A stretch of DNA of 63,063 bases from Eubacteriales Family XIII. Incertae Sedis bacterium (GCA_031264295.1 JAISED010000041.1:1-63063), one strand, 5' to 3'; positions 8,626 through 18,764 are shown, numbered from the stretch's first letter. Translations and numbers: made by a program. The notes: a model not told the origin generated them from the sequence alone.

Positions 8626-9947
8626 ATTTCAAAGCCTTTGAACTCTTCGTGAATGTTTTCGCTGCTCTCGGCAGCGGCATATTGGAAATCTTCGGCGCCT
8701 AAAATTCCACGCATCGTCTTTTCGGGGTTTTGCAGTATGATATTCAATATCTCTATGAAATCGCGGATAATCTCGCGCGGTGTGATATTTTGGCCGGCGC
8801 CCACCCGCGAGTACTCTGTTTTTATGAAAAACTGCAATTCATCCGATGAGAGTTTCGGCTCATACTTGTATACCTGCGCGTGTATCGTTTCCAGCTTCTG
8901 CGCAAGGAAATACATTTCTTCCGGCGTGAGGGTTTTCAGGCGTATTATCGGGGCAAGCAGATCGCGGGTAGCTCCGTCTGAAAACCTGCTGTTCTCCAGA
9001 CGTGATTTCAGCGCCTCATAGCTGAAGATCCCTCGCCTCGTGTCTTCAATACACTGGAGCGTACCGCTCATGATCACGCCGAGATGCTGCGCCTTGCCTT
9101 GCATTACATCGTTATATATAGTTAAGATTTTCTCGTAATTGTTCTGCCTTGAAACAGTGGCCGGTATTTTAAACAGATTTACCATCTCGTCGATCATCAT
9201 AATCATCCCTTTGTAGCCCGCCTTAACGACAAACATAGAGAACAATTTCACGTATTCATACCAGTCGTTGTCTGTGATAATCGCGCCGACGCCGAGTTCT
9301 CGTTTCGCCTCTGTTTTCGTAGGGTATTCACCGCGCAGCCATTTTAACGTCTTACTCTTGGTCTCATCGTCCTCGTTTACAGTCGCCCTCCAGTACATAG
9401 AGATTATACGCGCGAAATCAAAACCGTGAACGATGGTCTCAAGCTCGTTTATGGTTTGATGAATCTTCAGCTCTACGAGTTCATTTAACTGCCCGCTCTC
9501 CGCTGTTATGCGGTGTTCGGTCATCACCTCTGTCTTTAGGGCGGATATCCACTTCTGGAGCAGCAGGCTCAATGCGCCGCCGTCTGGCGAGGTATGGGTA
9601 GACAGATTTTTCATCAGTTCCTTATAGGTGGCGAGTCCCTCCCCTTTATTGCCCGTCAAACGGCGCTCAGGCGACAAGTCGGCGTCAACCACTACAAATC
9701 CGCGTTCCATCGCGTAATTGCGGATTGTCTGTAAAAGAAAACTCTTGCCCGCCCCGTATTTTCCCGCGACAAAGCGGAATGAAGCCCCTCCCGATGAAAT
9801 CGTTTCAACATCGTGCAGGAGAGCGTCAATTTCGTCTTTCCTTCCCACTGTTATATATCCCAAACCCGTACGAGGCACGACTCCGCCCTTTAAAGCGTTC
9901 AATAATGTGCTCGCCACTCGCGGCGGAATTTTATTTACTGCGCTCAT
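8622..9947 (-). CDS. DUF2791/BrxD-like P-loop ATPase
   Basis: ATP-binding protein of 441 aa. The Walker A motif is GKYGAGKS (62-69) and a Walker B-like hydrophobic strand ends in IDE (252-254). The C-terminal segment (TPREIIRDFIEILNIIL) matches what I know of the DUF2791 family, which includes BrxD of type 2 BREX. ATG at 9947 was chosen because it overlaps the TGA stop of the TerB gene and has GAGGGG 5 nt upstream; a GTG two codons earlier is possible. It is tightly coupled to both neighbours. An ATP-driven loader or switch for the helicase is inferred from partners, not shown. Confidence 0.85.
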   Translation of the reverse strand: MSAVNKIPPRVASTLLNALKGGVVPRTGLGYITVGRKDEIDALLHDVETISSGGASFRFVAGKYGAGKSFLLQTIRNYAMERGFVVVDADLSPERRLTGNKGEGLATYKELMKNLSTHTSPDGGALSLLLQKWISALKTEVMTEHRITAESGQLNELVELKIHQTINELETIVHGFDFARIISMYWRATVNEDDETKSKTLKWLRGEYPTKTEAKRELGVGAIITDNDWYEYVKLFSMFVVKAGYKGMIMMIDEMVNLFKIPATVSRQNNYEKILTIYNDVMQGKAQHLGVIMSGTLQCIEDTRRGIFSYEALKSRLENSRFSDGATRDLLAPIIRLKTLTPEEMYFLAQKLETIHAQVYKYEPKLSSDELQFFIKTEYSRVGAGQNITPREIIRDFIEILNIILQNPEKTMRGILGAEDFQYAAAESSENIHEEFKGFEI

Positions 9948-11779
9948 CGCCACCCCTCTGCGAATGCCTTGAGTTCATCCGCGTAATCATCATAAACGTA
10001 GGGCGAACCCTCGAAATAGTCGATAATATTATCATCTATTGCCGATAATGCTTTCTGATTTATAGATTCGATCAATAATTCGCTGCTCGCCGATATCCGC
10101 CCCTCACTCAGCAGCCCTGCCAATATCGTTTTTTCATCAGCGGACAGGGCGTTTACAAAACCGTCCATCCCTCTGATTTCAAGGGTGCTTGCGGATTCTG
10201 GCGCGCGCGGAGCGGAGACGTCCGGCGAAGTAAATGAAACTGAACTTGTTTCGGAGTTCCGCAGCGACGTCAATACCCCCGAGTCGGCTTCCGCACCCAC
10301 GGTCTCTTCCCATATGAGTTTCTCAACTGTCGCCTCGTACTCACTTTGGATTGTCTCAAGTTTGCTCATGTCTATCTCAACGGGTTTTATCTCATACACC
10401 TTGCCGTTATTCACAACAATATTTGCCGATCTGAAATACTGTTTGATAGCTCGATCTATGGGTTCCCCTAGCTCATCGCCGCGTATCAAGCGGAGTATTT
10501 TCAACTTCCAATCCGCCATAATACGTGCTTGAGGGCCGCTCCAAGAATAGTCGGCCATTTCCGCTTCGCTGTTTATCAGACATCTTTCCGCCTGATAAGG
10601 ATTCGGCGCTTGCAACTCCGGCTTGAAACCGAAATACCTTCTCATCGCTATCTCTATGCATTTCATGATGTATCCGATTATTGTGCTGTAGCGCGAAATA
10701 TCGACATGTTCGCTATAGCATTCCTCCCCTTCCCATTTGATGGTTTCCGACTGATCGATCTGCACCATACCCGGGTTTTCATCCGTGCTTCTATAAACAG
10801 CATCGCTAAAAAGCGATGTTATCTTCACCTGATATATCTCAAAGAAGAGTTTGCGTAGATCAGTCCCCACGCTTTCGAACAGCGCCGCAAGTTCATGCAT
10901 TACAGCGCAAACACATTTTTCAATCATGTCATGATCGAATTTCTTATAAAACTTTCCGTTCGTTATCTTAAACGAAGAAGACTGCTCGATAATATCCAAC
11001 TTATCCCATCTGCACGCTTTGACCTCGCCTATTACGGCTGCATCACCTTCGCTATATGGTATCGGGAAACGCAGGCCGTATTCCGGATAGCTCTGCGCCA
11101 GACGCTTCTCATGTACGACGTAATAAGCCCGCGTCCAGCGGAGCATATAACGATCCATGGCGATGCTGTATGACCTGAAAGACCGCCAAAAGTCTATCAT
11201 CTTATCAAAGCCGTCTGCGGGATCAGCTGTACCTATACCGTTGAGCAGTTCAAATATATAACAGAAGGCGTAAGCCGGAGAGACATTCTCGACGATGCCT
11301 TGGCGAACCTTCGCCCGCCAGGTAAAATAGGTACGGAACTGAGAATAGCTCATATTCGAATATGTAGCGTACTCGTAGTAATACATCTCGAATGCTGATG
11401 TTTGCTTATAATCGTCAACAAAATCTTTCAGATACTCGGCTTGCGCGCAGAACCTTTCCGCCCTTTCATCATTGTAGTCTAAATGAAACCGCGTTTTTTT
11501 GCCTAGTTCTTTCATCTTATTAAATGCGGCTCGAGGATCCGGTCTGGGCGTCTTTTTCGAAGGGCTTTTATTGAGTTTTTCAGGGCTGTAAGTCCCTGTA
11601 CGCGTATTTTGCGCGGTTTTTATTGAGGCGAATGATTCGTCTTGTGATTTGTCATGTTCTGCTTCCGGATAGATTTTTAATGCCAATCTCCCGGCGAACT
11701 CTGTCGCGTTATCGGCATTGCAGTTTTCGCCGGGAAATATTTTATTTAAGAGTGCAATAAATGAATCATCTTTTTTCAT
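9944..11779 (-). CDS. TerB-N/TerB-C domain protein
   Basis: Protein of 611 aa. After a variable, charged N-terminal region (1-110), residues about 115-300 match the TerB-N type (YYYEYATYSNMSY, FTWRAKVRQG, YIFELLNGIG). The last 140 residues match TerB-C (ELLIESINQKALSAIDDN). The middle (300-470) is probably all-helical and not named. ATG at 11779 was chosen rather than an in-frame ATG at 11875, because the longer form would run 80 nt into ppdK and adds a basic tail unlike the family. An SD-like GGAGG lies in the ppdK end, only 16 nt before. Despite the name there is no evidence for tellurite resistance; TerB-N/C proteins with an ATPase and helicase have been proposed to act in DNA processing. 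Confidence 0.85.
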   Translation of the reverse strand: MKKDDSFIALLNKIFPGENCNADNATEFAGRLALKIYPEAEHDKSQDESFASIKTAQNTRTGTYSPEKLNKSPSKKTPRPDPRAAFNKMKELGKKTRFHLDYNDERAERFCAQAEYLKDFVDDYKQTSAFEMYYYEYATYSNMSYSQFRTYFTWRAKVRQGIVENVSPAYAFCYIFELLNGIGTADPADGFDKMIDFWRSFRSYSIAMDRYMLRWTRAYYVVHEKRLAQSYPEYGLRFPIPYSEGDAAVIGEVKACRWDKLDIIEQSSSFKITNGKFYKKFDHDMIEKCVCAVMHELAALFESVGTDLRKLFFEIYQVKITSLFSDAVYRSTDENPGMVQIDQSETIKWEGEECYSEHVDISRYSTIIGYIMKCIEIAMRRYFGFKPELQAPNPYQAERCLINSEAEMADYSWSGPQARIMADWKLKILRLIRGDELGEPIDRAIKQYFRSANIVVNNGKVYEIKPVEIDMSKLETIQSEYEATVEKLIWEETVGAEADSGVLTSLRNSETSSVSFTSPDVSAPRAPESASTLEIRGMDGFVNALSADEKTILAGLLSEGRISASSELLIESINQKALSAIDDNIIDYFEGSPYVYDDYADELKAFAEGWR

Positions 11780-11795
11780 CGGAAACAGAATACTC

Positions 11796-14432
11796 CTATT
11801 TTCCTCCGTGTTTGATAACCGCCTGCGCAGCCGCCAGTCTTGCGATAGGTACGCGGTACGGCGAGCATGAAACATAGTTCAGTCCCGCTTTATAGCAGAA
11901 CTCTATCGAAGACGGGTCGCCGCCGTGCTCTCCGCAGATACCGAGCTTGATATCGGGTCTTGTGCCCTTTCCAAGCTCTACGGCCATCTTGACGAGCTTG
12001 CCTACTCCCGTCTGGTCGAGACGCTGGAATGGGTCATTCTCGTATATCTTCTTCTCATAATAGGCGCCCAGGAAGTTACCGGCGTCGTCTCTGCTGAAGC
12101 CGAATGTCATCTGGGTGAGATCATTCGTGCCGAAGGAGAAGAACTGTGCTTCTTTGGCGATCTCATCAGCCGTAAGAGCCGCACGCGGTATCTCTATCAT
12201 CGTCCCTACGAGATAGTCGAGCTTCACGCCCGCCGCCGCTATGACCTTATCGGCGGTCTCTGTGATAATATGCTTCACATATTGCAGCTCCTTGACTTCT
12301 CCCACAAGCGGAATCATGATCTCCGGCACTATAAGCCATTCCGGATGCTTTTTCTGTACGTTGATAGCCGCTTCGATAATGGCGGTCGTCTGCATTTCGC
12401 CTATCTCAGGATAAGTTACATCAAGGCGGCAGCCCCGGTGTCCCATCATGGGGTTGAACTCGTGCAGCGACGTTATTTTAAGCTTTAAGTCCGCGACGTC
12501 GATCTTCATCTCTTTGGCGAGAGCGACGATATCCTCTTCCTCTGTGGGCAGGAACTCATGGAGAGGCGGATCTAACAGTCTTATGGTCACGGGATGACCC
12601 TGCATGGCTTCATAAATCCCTTCGAAGTCGCCCCTTTGGATGGGGAGCAGCTTTGCGAGAGCCTTTTTACGCTGTTCTACGTCATTCGAAACGATCATTT
12701 CACGTACCGCGGCGATGCGCTCACCCTCGAAGAACATATGTTCGGTGCGGCAGAGTCCTATGCCCTCGGCGCCGAAGCTTACAGCCTGGGCCGCGTCTTT
12801 CGGCGTGTCGGCGTTGGTTCTCACCTTCATCGTCCTGTATTCGTCCGCCCATGACATGATACGGTCGAAATCCCCGGATATGGACGCCGCTGTGGTTTTG
12901 ATCGCTTCTCCGTAGATCTTGCCGGTAGAACCGTCCAGTGAAATATAATCGCCTTCCTTGAAGGTTTTGCCGCCGAGACTGAATGTCTTGGCTTCCTCGT
13001 CTATAGATATCTCCCCGCATCCGGCTACACAGCAGGTTCCCATGCCGCGCGCCACAACAGCTGCGTGAGAGGTCATACCGCCGCGCACGGTAAGTATGCC
13101 CTTGGCGTAATTCATCCCCTCGATATCCTCAGGCGATGTTTCCAGACGAACGAGTACAACGGCCGCGCCCTTGTTTAATGTCCACGCCGTCGCGTCCTCA
13201 GCGGTGAATACAACCTGTCCGCACGCCGCTCCGGGCGAGGCCGGAAGTGCAGTGCCTATGGGCGCAGCCGCCTTCAGCGCCGCCGAATCAAACTGCGGAT
13301 GCAGCAATGCGTCAAGCTGCTTGGGATCTATCATAGAGACGGCTTCCTTCTCGCTGATCTTCTTCTCGTCCACAAGATCGCAGGCGATCTTCAGGGCGGC
13401 TGCTGCTGTACGCTTCCCGTTTCTCGTCTGGAGCATATACAGCTTGCCGTCCTCTATCGTGAACTCCATGTCCTGCATATCGCGGTAATGGTCTTCGAGC
13501 TTATACACGATGTTATAGAATTCATCATAAACAGCGGGATTCTGTTCCTTGAGCTGATCGATGGTCTGGGGCGTCCTTACGCCGGCTACGACATCTTCGC
13601 CCTGAGCGTTCATCAGGAATTCACCGTAAAGCTCAGGCTCGCCCGTGGACGGATTTCTCGAAAACGCCACGCCTGTTCCCGATGTGTCGCCCATGTTTCC
13701 GAATACCATCGACTGTACATTGACAGCAGTACCCCACGACGACGGAATATCATTCATGCGTCTGTAGTATACGGCGCGCGGATTATCCCACGAACGGAAC
13801 ACCGCCTTTATAGCGCCCATGAGCTGGTCTATGGGATCCGAGGGGAAGTCCGCGCCTACCTTGGACTTATACTCCGCCTTGAACTGCTCGGCAAGCTCTT
13901 TAAGATCATCCGCAGTAAGCTCCGTATCCTGCTTAACTCCCCGCTTTGTCTTCATATCGTCGATGAGCTTCTCGAAAAACGACTTCCCTACTTCCATTAC
14001 GACATCAGAATACATCTGGATGAAACGTCTGTATGAATCATATGCAAACCGGGGATTCCCCGTCTTTTTAGCGAAACTCTCAACGACGACGTCATTGAGT
14101 CCAAGATTAAGTATGGTATCCATCATACCCGGCATGGACGCCCTAGCGCCTGAACGCACCGACACAAGGAGGGGGTTTTCCAGATCGCCGAAGGTCTTAC
14201 CGGCTATCCCTTCGAGCTTTTTGATATATTGCAGTATCTCGGCCTGAATATCGTCATTTATCTTCTCTCCGTCCGCGTAATACTCCGTACACGCTTCAGT
14301 GCTTATCGTAAAGCCCTGAGGTACAGGCATACCGAGGCTTGTCATTTCAGCCAGATTCGCCCCTTTTCCACCGAGAAGCTCACGCATAGAACCCTTACCT
14401 TCACTGAACAAATAAACAAACTTTTTCGCCAT
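11796..14432 (-). CDS. ppdK: Pyruvate, phosphate dikinase
   Basis: Catalyses reversible conversion of ATP, phosphate and pyruvate to AMP, PPi and phosphoenolpyruvate. At 878 aa it is full length. It has the N-terminal ATP-grasp domain (LGGKGANLAEM, SVRSGARASMPGMMDT), the swivelling domain with the phospho-histidine loop GGMTSHAAVVARGMG (around residue 455), and the C-terminal PEP-utilising barrel (GTNDLTQMTFGFSRDDAG, GICGEHGGDP). The ribosome binding site AGGAGGG sits 7 nt before the ATG. It follows glyS by 43 nt and may be co-transcribed. The PPDK regulatory protein often found nearby is absent from the window. It suits a glycolytic anaerobe that uses PPi-linked energy metabolism. Confidence 0.97.
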   Translation of the reverse strand: MAKKFVYLFSEGKGSMRELLGGKGANLAEMTSLGMPVPQGFTISTEACTEYYADGEKINDDIQAEILQYIKKLEGIAGKTFGDLENPLLVSVRSGARASMPGMMDTILNLGLNDVVVESFAKKTGNPRFAYDSYRRFIQMYSDVVMEVGKSFFEKLIDDMKTKRGVKQDTELTADDLKELAEQFKAEYKSKVGADFPSDPIDQLMGAIKAVFRSWDNPRAVYYRRMNDIPSSWGTAVNVQSMVFGNMGDTSGTGVAFSRNPSTGEPELYGEFLMNAQGEDVVAGVRTPQTIDQLKEQNPAVYDEFYNIVYKLEDHYRDMQDMEFTIEDGKLYMLQTRNGKRTAAAALKIACDLVDEKKISEKEAVSMIDPKQLDALLHPQFDSAALKAAAPIGTALPASPGAACGQVVFTAEDATAWTLNKGAAVVLVRLETSPEDIEGMNYAKGILTVRGGMTSHAAVVARGMGTCCVAGCGEISIDEEAKTFSLGGKTFKEGDYISLDGSTGKIYGEAIKTTAASISGDFDRIMSWADEYRTMKVRTNADTPKDAAQAVSFGAEGIGLCRTEHMFFEGERIAAVREMIVSNDVEQRKKALAKLLPIQRGDFEGIYEAMQGHPVTIRLLDPPLHEFLPTEEEDIVALAKEMKIDVADLKLKITSLHEFNPMMGHRGCRLDVTYPEIGEMQTTAIIEAAINVQKKHPEWLIVPEIMIPLVGEVKELQYVKHIITETADKVIAAAGVKLDYLVGTMIEIPRAALTADEIAKEAQFFSFGTNDLTQMTFGFSRDDAGNFLGAYYEKKIYENDPFQRLDQTGVGKLVKMAVELGKGTRPDIKLGICGEHGGDPSSIEFCYKAGLNYVSCSPYRVPIARLAAAQAVIKHGGK

Positions 14433-14475
14433 AATATTACCCTCCTGTTTTATTGGTACAAACTATAATCTTTTG

Positions 14476-15906
14476 TTAAAATTGAAGTTTATCGTAAATG
14501 AAATCCTTTAATGCCGGCATAGGCAGTCTGATTTGGGTCATATCATCCCTATCGCGCACGGTAACGGCGCCGTCGGCTTCGGTATCGAAATCCACGGTTA
14601 TGCAAAACGGCGTTCCCACCTCGTCCTGCCGCCTGTACCGCTTGCCTATATTCCCGGAGACGTCATAATCCACCATGAAATGCCGTGACAGTTCCGCATG
14701 CAGTTTTTCCGCCTGTTCGCTCTGCTTCTTTGTGAGCGGCAGCACAGCCGCCTTGAATGGCGCCAAGGCCGGATGCAAGCGAAGAACCACGCGTGAATCG
14801 TCAGTGCTCTTCTCGTCGGTGAGAATCTCTTCATCATAGGCGTCCGCCAGAAACGCCAGCGTTATGCGATCCGCGCCGAGGGACGGCTCTATGCAATAAG
14901 GGACATATTTTTCATTGGTTTCGGGATCCCTGTACGAAAGGTCTTCTCCCGAATGTTCGATATGCTGTTTAAGATCGAAGTCCGTTCTGTCGGCAATGCC
15001 CCAAAGCTCGCCCCAGCCAAACGGGAATAGGTATTCTATGTCCGTGGTGGCGTTGCTATAGTGGGAAAGCTCCTCCGGCGCGTGATCGCGCAGCTTTATA
15101 TGCTCGCTCTTTATGCCGAGAGCCTTGAGAAAATTAACGCAATATTCCTTCCAGTAGACAAACCATTCGAGATCGCTCCCGGGTTTACAGAAAAACTCAA
15201 GCTCCATCTGTTCGAACTCTCTGGTTCTGAATATGAAATTCCCGGGCGTTATTTCGTTTCTGAATGATTTTCCGATTTGAGCTATACCAAAAGGTACTTT
15301 CTTCCGGGAAGTCCTCTGTACGCTCTTGAAGTCCACAAATATGCCCTGAGCCGTCTCAGGCCGCAGGAACAGTTCCGATTGTGAATCTTCCGTAACGCCC
15401 TGATATGTTTTAAACATGAGATTGAACTGTCTGACACCGGTGAAGTCCGACGCGCCGCAGGCGGGACACTTGACGCTGTTTTCGCTTATATATGCTTCAA
15501 GCTTATCATTCGGCCATCCGTCAACAGACTCTAAATCCCCTCCCTGTTCCTTAATATGATCGAGAATAAGATTATCCGCCCTAAACCTTTCTCTGCATTT
15601 ACGGCAGTCAATCAGAGGATCCGCGAACCCTCCCACGTGACCTGAAGCCACCCAGGTTTTCGGATTCATCAATATGGCGGAATCCAATCCCACATTATAC
15701 TTTGATTCCTGAACAAATTTCTTCCACCAGGCTTTTTTTACATTATTTTTAAGTTCCACACCCATAGGGCCGTAATCCCAGCTGTTCGCCAGGCCGCCGT
15801 AAATATCGGAACCGGGGTATACAAAACCCCTGTTCTTCGCAAGCGCTACCAGTCTATCCATCGTCACGACGTCACTCATTTGAATTTGTCTTATCCCTTT
15901 CTTCAT
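14476..15906 (-). CDS. glyS: Glycyl-tRNA synthetase (dimeric alpha2 type)
   Basis: Charges tRNA-Gly. It is the single-chain class II enzyme, not the alpha2beta2 GlyQS form. Class II motifs are visible: [27 protein letters not shown] (motif 2) and [13 protein letters not shown] (motif 3). A CxxC pair and other cysteines form the insertion ([10 protein letters not shown]). The anticodon-binding domain is C-terminal. The ATG at 15906 (476 aa) has GGAGA 8 nt upstream. A later ATG at 15879 also fits but has a weaker site. Either start lies inside the 3' end of the DUF4342 gene, so translation is probably coupled. Confidence 0.95.
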   Translation of the reverse strand: MKKGIRQIQMSDVVTMDRLVALAKNRGFVYPGSDIYGGLANSWDYGPMGVELKNNVKKAWWKKFVQESKYNVGLDSAILMNPKTWVASGHVGGFADPLIDCRKCRERFRADNLILDHIKEQGGDLESVDGWPNDKLEAYISENSVKCPACGASDFTGVRQFNLMFKTYQGVTEDSQSELFLRPETAQGIFVDFKSVQRTSRKKVPFGIAQIGKSFRNEITPGNFIFRTREFEQMELEFFCKPGSDLEWFVYWKEYCVNFLKALGIKSEHIKLRDHAPEELSHYSNATTDIEYLFPFGWGELWGIADRTDFDLKQHIEHSGEDLSYRDPETNEKYVPYCIEPSLGADRITLAFLADAYDEEILTDEKSTDDSRVVLRLHPALAPFKAAVLPLTKKQSEQAEKLHAELSRHFMVDYDVSGNIGKRYRRQDEVGTPFCITVDFDTEADGAVTVRDRDDMTQIRLPMPALKDFIYDKLQF

Positions 15907-16525
15907 TCGTATTCTCTCCGGCGCTTGTAGGAACATAATCACCGGTTTCAGCGTCTTGAACCGTCTCCGTCCAGTCGGCGTCGTCGCCTTCCTCAGGGGA
16001 TTTTTCGGGACGCTTCGTGATATTCTGAGCCTTTGTGACCACGGTGTCTATCACATCCGCGCTCATCACCTTTACATCCTCCACAAAGCCCGCGCCCTTC
16101 TCTATGACGTCGTTGAAGGTATCACTGGCAATACCGCTGACTTCGATAACCTCGCCGTCGTCCTTCACGATCTCGATCTCGCATTTCGTTCCGAACGCCG
16201 CTATCACGCCCGCCAATGCAGCCCACGGCGCCAGTACCGTTCCTACGATACCGATGTTTATGGGGAGATTGAGTATGACCACATCGTCCTTTTTGACTGT
16301 GATCTTACTTACATTGCCCTTCTTTACGATTTCTTTGATCTTGTCCATGACCTGGGCGCTTTGCGCGCCTATCTTGCCGCGGCTGCCCATGTTAATCGTT
16401 TCTTCGATATTGATGATGGCATCCACTACGCTTCCGTCCGCCGCCTCAAGAGCTTCTTTTGCTTCCTTATAGCTTACGCCTGTTCTGTCCTTTACCAGCT
16501 CGATCTTTTCAAGTGTAATTTCCAT
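15872..16525 (-). CDS. DUF4342 protein with UBA-like N-terminus
   Basis: Protein of 217 aa. Residues 1-45 ([21 protein letters not shown]) resemble the UBA-like helical bundle also seen in EF-Ts and nascent-chain proteins, followed by the DUF4342 core with a hydrophobic Gly/Ala segment ([16 protein letters not shown], possibly membrane-associated). The C-terminus is acidic and probably disordered. ATG at 16525 follows AAGGGG by 10 nt. It lies between recO and glyS in a translation/repair operon. Function unknown; a role near the ribosome or membrane is only suggested by the fold and neighbours. Confidence 0.75.
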   Translation of the reverse strand: MEITLEKIELVKDRTGVSYKEAKEALEAADGSVVDAIINIEETINMGSRGKIGAQSAQVMDKIKEIVKKGNVSKITVKKDDVVILNLPINIGIVGTVLAPWAALAGVIAAFGTKCEIEIVKDDGEVIEVSGIASDTFNDVIEKGAGFVEDVKVMSADVIDTVVTKAQNITKRPEKSPEEGDDADWTETVQDAETGDYVPTSAGENTNEERDKTNSNE

Positions 16526-16577
16526 CGCAAACATGCCCCTTTCACAAATAAGCACAATCCAATTAATTAACTAATAG

Positions 16578-17351
16578 TTATAAACCAAAAAACTCTTCTG
16601 TTCTGAGTTTCCCAATATCTAAATGGTAAGCAGCATAATCGCTGACCATGCGCCGCAACAGCTCCGACACGCCTTCATCCAAGGCAAGCTTTCCAAAATC
16701 CCGAAGCGGTTGCTCAGTCAAATACTTTACGACATTTACTATACCAAAATTGATCGAATAAAGCAACTTATCATTTCTTAATTTCTCAATATTTCCGTCA
16801 GACTTCGAACATTCCGCACATACGATCCCTCCGCCGGCGACGTCAAAACACGCCGGGGCGTCGGTACACTTACCGCAAATAACGCATTTTTCCAGTTCCG
16901 GAGCGGCGCCCCACATCTTCAGAGCCTTAAAGATATAGGCCAGTACGGGCGGTTCAAATTTTTTCTGTCTCTGCTCCATGAGATCGAGAAATTCCGTCAG
17001 TAATAAGAACAATGCCTCTGCTGGGGCATCTTCCGGCAGCAATCTGTCCGTCAGTTCCAACACATAAGAGCAATTTATGTAGCGTTCCATATTCCCGGCA
17101 AGTCCGTAATAACTGTGTATAACTTCCGCCTTGTTTATATGATAAGTATTATGCGTTTTATTAAGTTCATATCTGCCGCGCACAAAGGGTTTCAGCGCGA
17201 GCGCCGACTTACTCTTCCCGCTCTCTCTGATCGACGTACCGGCGCTTATCTTCCCGTATTTACCGGAAAAGAGGCGGATCATCCTGCGCCCGTTGAGTAT
17301 CTTGATCTGATTGAGTACGATTCCTTCGGTGACGGTGTACATTGGCGCCAT
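16578..17351 (-). CDS. recO: DNA repair protein RecO
   Basis: Recombination mediator that helps load RecA on SSB-coated DNA with RecF and RecR. It is 257 aa, the usual length. The N-terminal OB-fold begins TVTEGIVLNQIKILNGRRM, followed by a helical domain. A cysteine-rich segment (CVICGKC and CAEC, about 165-192) is the zinc motif found in many RecO proteins. It sits 67 nt after era, the common Bacillota arrangement. Confidence 0.93.
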   Translation of the reverse strand: MAPMYTVTEGIVLNQIKILNGRRMIRLFSGKYGKISAGTSIRESGKSKSALALKPFVRGRYELNKTHNTYHINKAEVIHSYYGLAGNMERYINCSYVLELTDRLLPEDAPAEALFLLLTEFLDLMEQRQKKFEPPVLAYIFKALKMWGAAPELEKCVICGKCTDAPACFDVAGGGIVCAECSKSDGNIEKLRNDKLLYSINFGIVNVVKYLTEQPLRDFGKLALDEGVSELLRRMVSDYAAYHLDIGKLRTEEFFGL

Positions 17352-17418
17352 CCTTTGCCTTGCTCTATTATCTGCGCTAAACCGCGCTTTTCCTGTCCTC
17401 TGCGTAAAAACCGTGCAT

Positions 17419-18315
17419 CTATAGCTTATACCCGAGATTATTTAGCGCAAAATCACTGTTCCGCCAATTCTCCTTGACCTTTACCCAAAGCTGCAGGAAG
17501 ACCTTCATCCCGAGAAGATTTTCTATCTCAAGTCTGGCGCTTCTGCCTACACCCTTGAGCTTCCTGCCGTCTTTCCCGATAATGATCCCTTTATGCGATT
17601 TTTTTTCGCAAATTATCACTGCACCTATGCGCGTAAGCCTTGGCGTTTCATCATAGCTTTCGATTTCAACGGCGACGCCATGCGGGATTTCTTCGTCAAG
17701 ATACAAAAGGAGCTTCTCCCTTATAATTTCAGATACGATGAATCTCTCGGGATGATCCGTGAACATGTCGGCGGGATAGAACATATGCCCTTCGCTGAGC
17801 ATAGATTCAAGCATCTTTATAAGCTGTGCGACATTTGTTCCGTCTTTAGCGGAAATACCCATGATTTCGTTGAAAATCCCGGTTTGCGTATATTCATTGA
17901 ACACCGCCTTGAATGTCTCGGGAGGCATGATGTCGATTTTATTGATCAGCGCGATTTTCGGCGTATCCGTTTTAGCCAGTACATCCAGTATGAACTGATC
18001 TCCCTTGCCCTGCGAAAGACCGCCGTCCACGACGAAGACCGCTGCGTCAACCTCGTTCAGCGTCGCAAGCGCCGTTTCCGTCATGTAAGAACCCAGCTTG
18101 TTTTTAGGCTTGTGAATGCCCGGGGTATCGATAAAAATCATCTGAAAACCGTCGTCCGTATTATCTCCCGGCACGGTTAGTATACCTCTTATGCGGTTAC
18201 GCGTAGTTTGCGGTTTATCCGTCGTTATGGCTACTTTCTCGCCTGTAACGCAGTTAAGCAATGTGGATTTACCGACATTAGGCCGCCCGACAATGCCAAT
18301 GAAACCCGTCTTCAT
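17419..18315 (-). CDS. era: Ribosome assembly GTPase Era
   Basis: Essential GTPase that binds 16S rRNA in 30S maturation. At 298 aa it is full length. G1 is GRPNVGKSTLLN (10-21), the switch region is TTRNRI, G3 is DTPGIHKP and G4 is NKID. The C-terminal KH domain carries the GIIIGKDGRKLKGVG loop. The start overlaps the ybeY stop by 4 nt (ATGA), which keeps two rRNA-maturation factors in step. Confidence 0.97.
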   Translation of the reverse strand: MKTGFIGIVGRPNVGKSTLLNCVTGEKVAITTDKPQTTRNRIRGILTVPGDNTDDGFQMIFIDTPGIHKPKNKLGSYMTETALATLNEVDAAVFVVDGGLSQGKGDQFILDVLAKTDTPKIALINKIDIMPPETFKAVFNEYTQTGIFNEIMGISAKDGTNVAQLIKMLESMLSEGHMFYPADMFTDHPERFIVSEIIREKLLLYLDEEIPHGVAVEIESYDETPRLTRIGAVIICEKKSHKGIIIGKDGRKLKGVGRSARLEIENLLGMKVFLQLWVKVKENWRNSDFALNNLGYKL

Positions 18316-18764
18316 CGTAAGAGTCCCATCTCACTCATGATCTTCTCCTCGGCCTCGCGCATTTCCGTCCGTGTTTCTTCGGCGTCATGATCATATCCCA
18401 TCAGATGGAATATGCTATGCACAAACAGATAGACCAGTTCCCGTTCCGGGGAGTGACCAAACTCATCGGCTTGCAGCAAGGCTTGCTCTGAGCATACGAC
18501 CACGTCTCCTATAGAGAAATATCCGTCTCGCGGCATTTCTTCGATGGAACTGTATTGCGGAAATGAGAGCACGTCGGTCACCTGGTTTTTACCCATATGT
18601 ATGTGGTTGAGTTCACGCATTTCTTCTGCGTCTACGAATGTTACGCTGATCTCAACGGTGTCCGGATCGAGTCCGCTATCGGTAATGCTAAGTATGCCTG
18701 CGCGTGTCATCAGATCCACCAGGGTCTTCCCCGGCATCTTTTCGTCACTGAATATGATGTTCAT
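18312..18764 (-). CDS. ybeY: Endoribonuclease YbeY (16S rRNA maturation)
   Basis: Single-strand endoribonuclease of 150 aa with the signature zinc motif HSIFHLMGYDH near the C-terminus (H-x3-H-x5-H) and the conserved NxxxMGKNQVTDVLSFP segment. It acts in 16S rRNA 3' processing and ribosome quality control. It is followed immediately by era. The 120-nt gap from phoH is GC-rich and shows no promoter I can assign. The dgkA and cdd genes often found between ybeY and era are missing. Confidence 0.95.
   Translation of the reverse strand: MNIIFSDEKMPGKTLVDLMTRAGILSITDSGLDPDTVEISVTFVDAEEMRELNHIHMGKNQVTDVLSFPQYSSIEEMPRDGYFSIGDVVVCSEQALLQADEFGHSPERELVYLFVHSIFHLMGYDHDAEETRTEMREAEEKIMSEMGLLR

Noticed and set aside
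9944-11779. Tellurite resistance function
   Set aside because: Only the domain name suggests it; no terC, terD or terZ genes are nearby.
11780-11875. Longer N-terminus for the TerB protein
   Set aside because: It would overlap ppdK by 80 nt and adds an Arg-rich segment that looks like the shadow of the ppdK end.
13299-14036. 245-codon open frame opposite ppdK
   Set aside because: Antisense to a conserved enzyme, composition typical of a shadow frame, no ribosome binding site.
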